From positions 1-12,423 of the forward strand of contig CACXJP010000048.1 in assembly GCA_902768065.1 (NCBI GenBank): 12,423 nucleotides of DNA, given 5' to 3'. The position numbers and the translations under genes were made by a program. The stretch's first letter is position 1, and each line of letters begins with the position of its first letter. Origin of the DNA: an uncultured Erysipelotrichaceae bacterium. GTDB lineage: Bacteria; Bacillota_I; Bacilli_A; RF39; UBA660. The notes below the pieces were generated by a model, which saw only the letters and a list, made by a program, of their open reading frames with translations, did not search any database and was not told the origin of the DNA. Positions 1-5,571 of this stretch are shown piece after piece.

Positions 1-477
1 GCAGGATATGGATCAACATTTGATTTAAATGACTGTGAATATAGTAAAGTAATAATCATGTCAGATGCCGATGAAGATGGAGGACATATTCAATGTCTAT
101 TACTTACATTCTTCTATAGATATATGAAACCACTAATAGAAGACGGAAGATTATTTGTAGCATTACCACCATTATTTAAAATACAAAGTGGTAAAGATGT
201 TCAATATGCTTATACAGTAGAAGAAATGAAAGAAATGTCTAAAGGTAAAAAGTGTGATATTCAAAGATACAAAGGTCTTGGTGAAATGAATGCAGATCAA
301 CTATGTGAAACAACAATGAAGCCAGGTTCTAGAACTCTAATTAGAGTAAACATAGAAGATGCTCAGTTAGCAGAAAAACGTGTATCTATTCTTATGGGAG
401 ATGATGTACCACCTCGTAAAGAATGGATAGAAGAAAATGTAGAATTTTCACTTGAAGATGATTATCAGATAGCATAA
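1..477 (+). CDS. parE: DNA topoisomerase IV subunit B, C-terminal part (5' truncated by window)
   Basis: This is the ATPase/TOPRIM subunit of topoisomerase IV, which decatenates daughter chromosomes together with ParC. The reading frame is open from base 1, so the N-terminal GHKL ATPase and transducer domains lie outside the window. Visible parts are the TOPRIM acidic motif SDADEDGGHIQ (bases 61-93), LLLTFFYRYM and ALPPLFKI, then QRYKGLGEMNADQL. The ALPPL and NADQL wording is closer to ParE than to GyrB, and the parC gene downstream agrees with that. One oddity is Cys where family members usually have Trp in the DQLWETTM stretch (TGT at about 304-306, one base from TGG). The gene ends in TAA with the usual short acidic tail. 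It is followed after 33 bp by a small unknown gene, so parE and parC are not adjacent. Assignment to ParE rather than GyrB is confident but rests on motifs and context. Confidence 0.93.
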   Translation, partial: AGYGSTFDLNDCEYSKVIIMSDADEDGGHIQCLLLTFFYRYMKPLIEDGRLFVALPPLFKIQSGKDVQYAYTVEEMKEMSKGKKCDIQRYKGLGEMNADQLCETTMKPGSRTLIRVNIEDAQLAEKRVSILMGDDVPPRKEWIEENVEFSLEDDYQIA

Positions 478-510
478 AATAGAAATGAAGATTCAGAGGG
501 AGAGGGTATA

Positions 511-1035
511 ATGTTAGAAGAAAGTTTTGACGTAAAAGCAAATAGATTTGGTTTGTTGCTATGTAATAATCAAATGTATAACAGAAGAATGGAAGATATT
601 ATAGAGGGAATAAGAGAAAACAATTTAACTCAAAGTGATATTAATAAGATGATTCGCACAATAACTTCTATAGCTATGAATGATGGCGGGATAATTGTTG
701 AATTTGACGAGGTTGATGGTTTGTTAATGAAAGATTTGAAAGGGTTTGATGCAGTAAATAACTAATTTGTATTATTTGTAATTTATGATAAGGTGTCTGG
801 TTTCAATGCACATGGTGATGAACGTTGGCAATTAAGGATAAAAGATAGTTTAGTATTCTTATATGCTGATAAAGACTTAGATACTTCAGTAGATGATATG
901 ATTACTGAATATTATTTAAAAAATTACGAAAAGTTGCCTAAAGAGCAGCAAAGAGAAGCCAGATGTTTCCTACAAAGATATAAGTATGGAACAAAAGAAA
1001 AAACAGATAAAAAATTATTTAGTAAGAAAGTATAA
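511..1035 (+). pseudogene. Unknown small protein, paralog of the next gene, split by an in-frame TAA
   Basis: I do not recognise this family. One reading frame runs from ATG 511 to TAA 1033-1035 and is interrupted by a single TAA at 763-765. Both halves align without gaps around the stop to the intact protein encoded at 1057-1557. FDVKANRFGLLL matches YDIKTYQFGIIV, EFDEVDGL matches NFDDIDGL, FVLFVIYDKV after the stop matches TIIFILYDEV, and ARCFLQRYKYGTK matches IKCFLERYQYKTK. The stop falls opposite an Asp of the paralog, so one substitution in an ancestral GAA, AAA or CAA codon would explain it. The first half has a good Shine-Dalgarno (GAGGGAGAGGG, 4 nt before ATG) and could give an 84-residue product. 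The second half could only restart at GTG 793, which has no visible ribosome binding site. TTG leucine codons look more frequent than in neighbouring genes. Most likely a recent nonsense pseudogene; a sequencing error, a population variant or readthrough remain possible. Confidence 0.75.
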
Positions 1036-1044
1036 ATAATTATT

Positions 1045-1052
1045 TCAGGAGG
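1045..1052 (+). promoter_or_regulatory. Strong ribosome binding site of the intact unknown gene
   Basis: An AGGAGGG motif sits about 5 nt before ATG 1057. It is the strongest Shine-Dalgarno in this part of the window. It fixes the start and indicates that the intact paralog is efficiently translated, in contrast to the second half of the interrupted copy upstream. Confidence 0.7.
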
Positions 1053-1056
1053 GTTT

Positions 1057-1557
1057 ATGAAAGAAAATACATATGATATTAAAACATATCAATTTGGAAT
1101 TATTGTACCAAAAAAACAGTATAGTGATGATGAAATAAGAAAGCTAAATGAATTAGCAGGTGAAGATATAATATCAGAAGGTACAAAATTTATAAAAGAT
1201 TTAGCAAGTAAGGATTGTCCTATAATTAATTTTGATGATATAGACGGTTTGACACTTGAAGATATAAAATCACTTGGATTATGTAAAGGCGATACAATAA
1301 TATTTATTTTATATGATGAAGTAAATAAAATATATATGAATAAAGTATCTCCAAATATATTCGTTCAATATTTTACATTTATAGATGTAAAAGGGAAATC
1401 AAAAAATAGTCTTGTTTCTAACTTGATTGAAAAAGATTTATTGCAACAATATAATAAATCTAGTCAAAATGCAAAAAGAAGAATAAAATGTTTTTTAGAA
1501 AGATATCAATATAAAACTAAGGGACATGTAACAAAAGTATTAAAGAATATAAATTAG
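1057..1557 (+). CDS. Uncharacterised 166-aa protein, intact member of a tandem paralog pair
   Basis: Function unknown; I do not recognise the family. The protein is small, soluble and charged, with no signal peptide, membrane segment or obvious catalytic motif. Segments shared with the interrupted upstream copy mark the likely conserved core: an N-terminal YDIKTYQFGIIV strand-like segment (about residues 6-17), a central INFDDIDGLTLEDIK (about 57-71), the hydrophobic strand TIIFILYDEV (about 80-89), and a basic C-terminal RRIKCFLERYQYKTKG (about 141-156). The basic, aromatic C-terminus could contact nucleic acid, but that is speculation. It lies 21 bp after the interrupted copy and 21 bp before parC on the same strand, so it probably shares the parE-parC transcript. 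A role linked to topoisomerase IV cannot be inferred from position alone. The start at ATG 1057 is supported by AGGAGGG upstream. Confidence 0.8.
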   Translation: MKENTYDIKTYQFGIIVPKKQYSDDEIRKLNELAGEDIISEGTKFIKDLASKDCPIINFDDIDGLTLEDIKSLGLCKGDTIIFILYDEVNKIYMNKVSPNIFVQYFTFIDVKGKSKNSLVSNLIEKDLLQQYNKSSQNAKRRIKCFLERYQYKTKGHVTKVLKNIN

Positions 1558-1578
1558 TAAATAGAAAGTAGTGGTAAT

Positions 1579-4140
1579 ATGCCTAGAAAAAAAACTGAAA
1601 CAGAAGAAGTAATTGAGAAGATATTTGATTATACATTAGAAGACTTAATGGGTGAAAGATTTGGAAGTTATTCAAAATATATTATTCAAGATCGTGCAAT
1701 TCCAGATGCAAGAGATGGTCTAAAACCAGTTCAAAGACGTATTTTATATTCTATGCATAAAGAACACAATACTTATGACAAAGGATATAGAAAGTCTGCT
1801 AAAACTGTTGGAGACGTTATAGGTAATTACCATCCACATGGTGATACTTCAATCTATGATGCAATGGTAAGAATGTCTCAGGGATGGAAAACAAGAATTC
1901 CATACATTGATATGCATGGAAATAATGGATCAATAGATGGTGATTCACCAGCAGCTTATCGTTATACTGAAGCAAGACTATCAAAAATAGCTAATGAAAT
2001 GCTAAGAGATATTGATAAAGATACTGTAGAGTTTGCTCCAAACTTTGATGATACAACAGTAGAGCCAACTGTCTTACCAGCAAGATTTCCAGCACTTCTA
2101 GTTTATGGCGCTCAAGGAATATCTGCAGGATATGCAACTAATATTCCTCCACATAATCTAAATGAAATAGTAAATGCTACAATTCATAGAATTGATTATC
2201 CTAATTGTAGTCTTGATACATTAATGAAACATGTAAAAGGTCCAGATTTCCCAACAGGTGGAATAGTAGAAGGAATCGCAGGGATAAGAGATGCCTATAA
2301 AACAGGTCGTGGAAGAATAATTATAAAGAGTAGATATACAGTAGAAAAAGAAAAAACAGGACCACAAATCATCATTACAGAAATACCATTTGAAGTAAAT
2401 AAAGCTACAATGGTAAAGAAAATGGATGATATTAGAATAGATAAAAAAGTAGATGGCATCATAGAAGTAAGAGATGAATCAGCCCAAGATGTCAGAATAG
2501 TAATAGATTTAAAGAAAAATGCCAATGTAGATTTAATAGTAAACTATTTATTAAAAAATACAGATATGCAGATAAGCTATAATTTTAATATGGTATCTAT
2601 TGTAAATAGAAGACCAAAATTATTAGGATTAGAGCATGCATTAGATGCATTTATTGCCCATCAAAGAGAAGTAATAATAAGAAGAACAACATTTGATTTA
2701 AACCATGCAAGAGCAAGATATCATATCTTAGAAGGTTTAATTAAATGTATATCTATTCTAGATGAAGTAATAAAAGTAATTAGAGCATCTAAAAATAAAG
2801 CGGACGCTAAAGAAAACTTAGTAAAAGAATTTGAATTTACTATGGAACAAGCAGAAGCTATTGTTACATTACAATTATATAGATTAACTAATACAGATGT
2901 AGTTCTATTAGAAGAAGAAATGAAAGAATTAGAAAAGAAAATTAATATTTGGGAGCAAATTCTAAATAATGAAGAAGCTCTAAAACATGTAATGAAGAAA
3001 GAATTACAAAATATTAATAAAGAATATCCAACACCAAGACTTACTGATATTAAAGAAGAAATAACAGAAATAAAAATAGATGAAACAGATATGATTCCAA
3101 AAGAAGATGTCGTTGTTTTAGTAACAAATGATGGATATATTAAAAGAACATCATTTAGAAGTTATTCAGCATCAAATGAAGATGATTTAACTCTAAAAGA
3201 AAATGATTATATTATTGGACTATATGAAATGAATACTACAGATACATTATTAGTATTCACAAATGGAGGAAATTATCTTCATATTCCAGTACATATAATT
3301 CCAGACTTAAAATGGAAAGATATGCCTAAGCATGTAAGTAATATTATAGAAATACCAAGTGAAGAAAATGTAATTGGTTGTATTCCAGCATATGATTTTT
3401 CAAGTGATAAGAATGTAATAATAACTTCTAAAAACAGTATGATTAAAAGATCTAAATTAAAAGACTTTAAATTACAAAGATATAATAAAGCAAGCAGTTG
3501 TATGAAATTAAAAGATAATGATGAAGTTATCTCAGTAATGTTAGAAGAATATGACTCAGTATTTATGACAACAAATACAGGTTATGGATTAAGCTTTGCA
3601 ACATCTGATATTCCAGAAGTAGGTGTTAAAGCAGCTGGTGTAAAGGGAATGAAATTAAAAGATGATTATCTTGTTTCAGTAAACAATTTCTCTTATACAA
3701 CACATGAATTCATATCATTAATAACAACAAAAGGTACAGGAAAGAGAATAAGATTATCAGAATTTGATTTATCAAATAGAACTAGACGTGGAGTACAAGT
3801 AATTAGAGAAGTAAAATCAAATCCATATGTAATTTTAAAAACATTTATTACAGATTCAAGAAACTATCTTGGACTTAAAAATGGTGAAATAACAAATATA
3901 AAAGTAACAGAATTACCAATAAATGATAGATATTCAACAGGTTCAGCAGTATCTAAAAAAGAATTATCAGATGCCTTTGTAGTTTGTAATCTAGAAAAAC
4001 CAAGAGAAGAACAAGACACACTACTTGAAGATGCTGAAGTAACAGAACAGGAAGAACCAAAAAAAGTACCAAAGAAAGATCAAATATCATTAGAAGAAAT
4101 AGATGATAGATTAATGACTATAGATGATTTTCTAAAGTAA
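1579..4140 (+). CDS. parC: DNA topoisomerase IV subunit A
   Basis: This is the DNA breakage-reunion subunit of topoisomerase IV, which forms an A2B2 complex with ParE and unlinks replicated chromosomes. The protein is 853 residues, slightly long for the family. The winged-helix region carries RFGSYSKYIIQDRAIPDARD and KPVQRRILYSM (about residues 28-59), SAKTVGDVIGNYHPHGD (73-89), MHGNNGSIDGD (112-122) and the catalytic Arg128-Tyr129 in AYRYTEA. The RFG.YSKYIIQ.RA and NNGSIDGD wording is ParC rather than GyrA. The C-terminal beta-pinwheel begins near residue 505 (VVVLVTNDGYIKR). It contains NRTRRGVQVIRE (about 732-743) in place of a canonical GyrA box, as expected for ParC, and ends in an acidic tail. 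The quinolone-region positions equivalent to Ser80 and Glu84 are Thr90 and Asp94 (GDTSIYDAM). The Shine-Dalgarno is weak (AGTGGT), which may mean coupling to the gene 21 bp upstream. An intrinsic terminator follows directly. Confidence 0.96.
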   Translation: MPRKKTETEEVIEKIFDYTLEDLMGERFGSYSKYIIQDRAIPDARDGLKPVQRRILYSMHKEHNTYDKGYRKSAKTVGDVIGNYHPHGDTSIYDAMVRMSQGWKTRIPYIDMHGNNGSIDGDSPAAYRYTEARLSKIANEMLRDIDKDTVEFAPNFDDTTVEPTVLPARFPALLVYGAQGISAGYATNIPPHNLNEIVNATIHRIDYPNCSLDTLMKHVKGPDFPTGGIVEGIAGIRDAYKTGRGRIIIKSRYTVEKEKTGPQIIITEIPFEVNKATMVKKMDDIRIDKKVDGIIEVRDESAQDVRIVIDLKKNANVDLIVNYLLKNTDMQISYNFNMVSIVNRRPKLLGLEHALDAFIAHQREVIIRRTTFDLNHARARYHILEGLIKCISILDEVIKVIRASKNKADAKENLVKEFEFTMEQAEAIVTLQLYRLTNTDVVLLEEEMKELEKKINIWEQILNNEEALKHVMKKELQNINKEYPTPRLTDIKEEITEIKIDETDMIPKEDVVVLVTNDGYIKRTSFRSYSASNEDDLTLKENDYIIGLYEMNTTDTLLVFTNGGNYLHIPVHIIPDLKWKDMPKHVSNIIEIPSEENVIGCIPAYDFSSDKNVIITSKNSMIKRSKLKDFKLQRYNKASSCMKLKDNDEVISVMLEEYDSVFMTTNTGYGLSFATSDIPEVGVKAAGVKGMKLKDDYLVSVNNFSYTTHEFISLITTKGTGKRIRLSEFDLSNRTRRGVQVIREVKSNPYVILKTFITDSRNYLGLKNGEITNIKVTELPINDRYSTGSAVSKKELSDAFVVCNLEKPREEQDTLLEDAEVTEQEEPKKVPKKDQISLEEIDDRLMTIDDFLK

Positions 4141-4170
4141 AAAACCAATAAAATGGTTTTTTTCTTTTTT
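4139..4170 (+). terminator. Intrinsic terminator after parC
   Basis: The stem AAAAAACCA (4139-4147) pairs with TGGTTTTTT (4154-4162) around a six-base loop, and the T-rich run continues to 4170 with one C. The hairpin overlaps the parC stop codon. It separates the topoisomerase IV unit from the ylbD cluster. The stem has only two G:C pairs, but the U-tract is long. Confidence 0.75.
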
Positions 4171-4185
4171 ATGCATAAAATATAT

Positions 4186-4196
4186 TAGGTGATTAT
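4186..4196 (+). promoter_or_regulatory. Ribosome binding site of ylbD (TAGGTGATTAT)
   Basis: AGGTGAT lies 3 nt before ATG 4197. The identical 11-mer TAGGTGATTAT occurs again at 5560-5570 before the pilin-like gene. This supports the ATG at 4197 here and, by analogy, the GTG at 5572 there. Confidence 0.6.
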
Positions 4197-4478
4197 ATGA
4201 GTAAAGAAAGTTTTATTGTATACGCAAGACATCATCCGGAATTTGCAAATTATGTTCTAAACGGAAAAGTCACTTGGCAACAATTATATGAGATATATGA
4301 AATATATGGAGAAGATAATAATATAATTGAAAAATATAGTAATAACAGTATAGATTTAAACTCTTTTAAAGAAGTATTTAAGGTAATTAAGAATATTGAT
4401 ATAGATAGTATTCAAAATGGTATAGGTAGTCTTCAAAAAACAATTGGTTTAATTCAAGATATAGGAGGTAAGAAGTGA
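4197..4478 (+). CDS. ylbD: YlbD-like small protein
   Basis: This 93-residue protein resembles the N-terminal half of the YlbD family, annotated as a putative spore coat protein in Bacillus. The recognisable motif is FIVYARHHPEFANYV followed by GKVTWQQLYEIYEIYGED (about residues 6-40). It matches the family pattern of HPEL, a TWQ(E/K)LYE helix and a GE(D/E) turn. The rest is a low-complexity helical tail rich in Ile, Asn and Lys (KEVFKVIKNIDID, then GIGSLQKTIGLIQDIG). Identification is strengthened by order: a YlbE-like gene, a YlbF-family gene and rsmD follow, as in Bacillus. It starts 26 nt after the parC terminator and ends in a 4-bp GTGA overlap with the next gene, implying translational coupling. 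No sporulation gene is visible here, so a coat role in this organism is not supported by the window. Confidence 0.65.
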   Translation: MSKESFIVYARHHPEFANYVLNGKVTWQQLYEIYEIYGEDNNIIEKYSNNSIDLNSFKEVFKVIKNIDIDSIQNGIGSLQKTIGLIQDIGGKK

Positions 4479-4696
4479 ACCCAAGAATACTTAATTATAT
4501 AAGGAATCATAAATATATTTATGATTTTTTAAGAGATGATTCATCTCATTATAAATATCTATATCAAAATAATGATTATCTAAAAGAAATAAAAAAATTA
4601 GCCAAAGAAAAATATAAATTAAGATATAGAGATAAACTAGATAATATAAGTAATAAAATAAGTATAGTAAATACACTAATAGATGTAATTAAATAA
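4475..4696 (+). CDS. ylbE: YlbE-like small protein
   Basis: This 73-residue basic protein starts at GTG 4475, overlapping the ylbD stop by 4 bp. A clear AGGAGG at 4463-4468, inside the end of ylbD, fixes the start. The sequence fits the short YlbE-like family: an N-terminal ILNYIRNHKYIYDFLRDDSS stretch comparable to the family's 'YI..KPEL..FLR..P.WYR', then a helical Lys/Tyr-rich middle and a C-terminal segment NKISIVNTLIDVIK. Biochemical function is unknown in the family. The assignment relies on this pattern and on its place between ylbD-like and ylbF-like genes. Base composition is extremely AT-rich, so similarity by eye should be treated with caution. No membrane segment or signal peptide is evident. 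Confidence 0.55.
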   Translation: MNPRILNYIRNHKYIYDFLRDDSSHYKYLYQNNDYLKEIKKLAKEKYKLRYRDKLDNISNKISIVNTLIDVIK

Positions 4697-4702
4697 GAAA
4701 TA

Positions 4703-4711
4703 TGATACAAT
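4703..4711 (+). promoter_or_regulatory. Extended -10 promoter directly before ylbF (possibly leaderless)
   Basis: TGATACAAT is a TGn-extended -10 element (TG at 4703-4704, TACAAT at 4706-4711). It ends 6 nt before ATG 4718, so a start site about 7 nt downstream would fall on or next to the A of the start codon. No Shine-Dalgarno precedes ylbF. The -35 position with 17-bp spacing (4683-4688, ATGTAA) matches only half of TTGACA, which an extended -10 can tolerate. In such an AT-rich sequence a chance match is possible. Confidence 0.45.
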
Positions 4712-4717
4712 AAATCC

Positions 4718-5002
4718 ATGGAAGAGTTAATTTTAAAAGTAAACAATTTAATAGATACAATAGATAATAGTGATATTGTTAAAGACATAAAAAAATATAA
4801 TGATAAAGTTATGAAAGATGAAAAGTTGTTAAAGTTGTTAGAAAAATATCAAGAAACAAAAGACGAAAAAACTAAAGAAGAGATTATGTCAAACAAACTA
4901 TTTCAAGAATACAAATTAAAAGAATCAGATTTAAATATTATGATTATGTCTATAAATCAAAAATTAAAAGCAATATCAAAAGAAAGAAGTTGTAATAAAT
5001 GA
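4718..5002 (+). CDS. ylbF: YlbF/YmcA-family protein (short form)
   Basis: This 94-residue, almost entirely helical and charged protein fits the YlbF/YmcA family. In Bacillus subtilis YlbF (RicF), YmcA (RicA) and YaaT (RicT) form a complex that steers RNase Y and affects competence, biofilm and sporulation. Features seen are an N-terminal helix (about residues 1-33), a VMKDEKLLKLLEKYQE segment, KLFQEYKLKESDLNIMIMSINQKL, and an open C-terminus. This matches the family pattern of a helical hairpin with 'D.E...L...Y...K'. It is much shorter than B. subtilis YlbF (about 149 residues) and lacks the Cys-rich tail: only one Cys is present, in the last four residues. It lies 21 bp after the YlbE-like gene without a Shine-Dalgarno, and overlaps rsmD by ATGA. 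Context makes the family call reasonable; YmcA-like rather than YlbF-like identity is possible. Confidence 0.65.
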   Translation: MEELILKVNNLIDTIDNSDIVKDIKKYNDKVMKDEKLLKLLEKYQETKDEKTKEEIMSNKLFQEYKLKESDLNIMIMSINQKLKAISKERSCNK

Positions 5003-5544
5003 AAGTAATAAGTGGCTTATATAAAGGGAGAAATATAGAAGGCTTTTTTATTGAGGGAACAAGACCTACAATGGATAGAGTAAAGGAAAGCCTTTTTTCA
5101 ACTATTCAAAACTATATTAATGATAGTACTGTATTAGATTTATTCGCAGGAAGTGGTAATTTAGGTATAGAAGCATTATCTGAAGGAGCTAAGTATGCTT
5201 ACCTAGTTGATTATAATAAAAAAGCAGTAAGTGTTATAAAAAAGAATATAAAAATAATTGGTATAGAAAATATAGAAGTATTAAATATGGACTATAAGAA
5301 AAGCTTAAGTTATTTTGATCAAAACAAAATAAAATTTAATTTAATATTTTTAGATCCGCCATATAAAACAGATTATATTGAAAAATCACTATTATTAATA
5401 GATAAATATGATTTAATAGAAAAAGATGGAATAATAGTATGTGAAAGTGATAACTTAGATAAAATTATATATTCAAATAATTATACCAAATTAAAAGAAA
5501 AAAAATACGGAGATAAATATATAGTTATTATTAAAAAATTATGA
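4999..5544 (+). CDS. rsmD: 16S rRNA (guanine(966)-N(2))-methyltransferase RsmD
   Basis: This enzyme transfers a methyl group from S-adenosylmethionine to N2 of G966 in 16S rRNA of the small subunit. The 181-residue length is normal. Signature parts are the N-terminal KVISGLYKGRNI (2-13), TRPTMDRVKESLFSTI (21-36), SAM-binding motif I VLDLFAGSGNLGIEAL (45-60), the acidic ribose-contact residue Asp71 in LVDYNKKAV, and catalytic motif IV DPPY (119-122) in NLIFLDPPYKTDY. The start ATG overlaps the ylbF stop (ATGA), so translation is probably coupled. In Bacillus, ylbG usually lies between ylbF and rsmD, and coaD follows. Here ylbG is absent and the next gene is an unrelated pilin-like protein. The stop TGA is also the TG of the next gene's extended -10. 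Confidence 0.94.
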   Translation: MKVISGLYKGRNIEGFFIEGTRPTMDRVKESLFSTIQNYINDSTVLDLFAGSGNLGIEALSEGAKYAYLVDYNKKAVSVIKKNIKIIGIENIEVLNMDYKKSLSYFDQNKIKFNLIFLDPPYKTDYIEKSLLLIDKYDLIEKDGIIVCESDNLDKIIYSNNYTKLKEKKYGDKYIVIIKKL

Positions 5545-5550
5545 TATACT
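5542..5550 (+). promoter_or_regulatory. Extended -10 promoter for the prepilin-like gene
   Basis: TGATATACT (TG at 5542-5543, TATACT at 5545-5550) is a TGn-extended -10 that overlaps the rsmD stop codon. A start site near 5557 would leave a leader of about 15 nt containing the AGGTGAT ribosome binding site. The -35 position (about 5522-5527) is poor. It gives the pilin-like gene its own promoter. Confidence 0.5.
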
Positions 5551-5571
5551 GAATTATAGTAGGTGATTATA

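Noticed and set aside
485..511. Tiny upstream ORF of 8 codons ending in TAATG at the start of the interrupted gene
   Set aside because: It has no ribosome binding site and is merely the Shine-Dalgarno region read as codons. Its length is expected by chance.
763..765. Reassigned or recoded TAA
   Set aside because: TAA ends many intact genes here (parE, parC, the prepilin-like gene, grpE, dnaK). No recoding structure is visible around the site, and TAA is a poor readthrough codon. Nonsense mutation is simpler.
793..1035. Separate 80-residue gene starting at GTG 793
   Set aside because: It has no Shine-Dalgarno, homology to the paralog begins upstream of the GTG directly after the TAA, and it is in the same frame as the preceding segment. 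It is better read as the downstream half of one interrupted gene.
2295..2525. Antisense 76-codon frame inside parC
   Set aside because: It is a low-complexity shadow of a highly conserved gene, with no supporting signal.
4171..4186. Promoter for ylbD (TAAAAT at 4176-4181)
   Set aside because: The hexamer is weak, the TG is off by one for an extended -10, and the -35 position falls in the parC terminator. A promoter is needed here if termination is efficient, but I cannot place it with confidence.
5563..5571. Earlier GTG start at 5563 for the prepilin-like gene
   Set aside because: This GTG lies inside the AGGTGAT ribosome binding site itself. GTG 5572 has proper spacing and gives a typical short basic prepilin leader.
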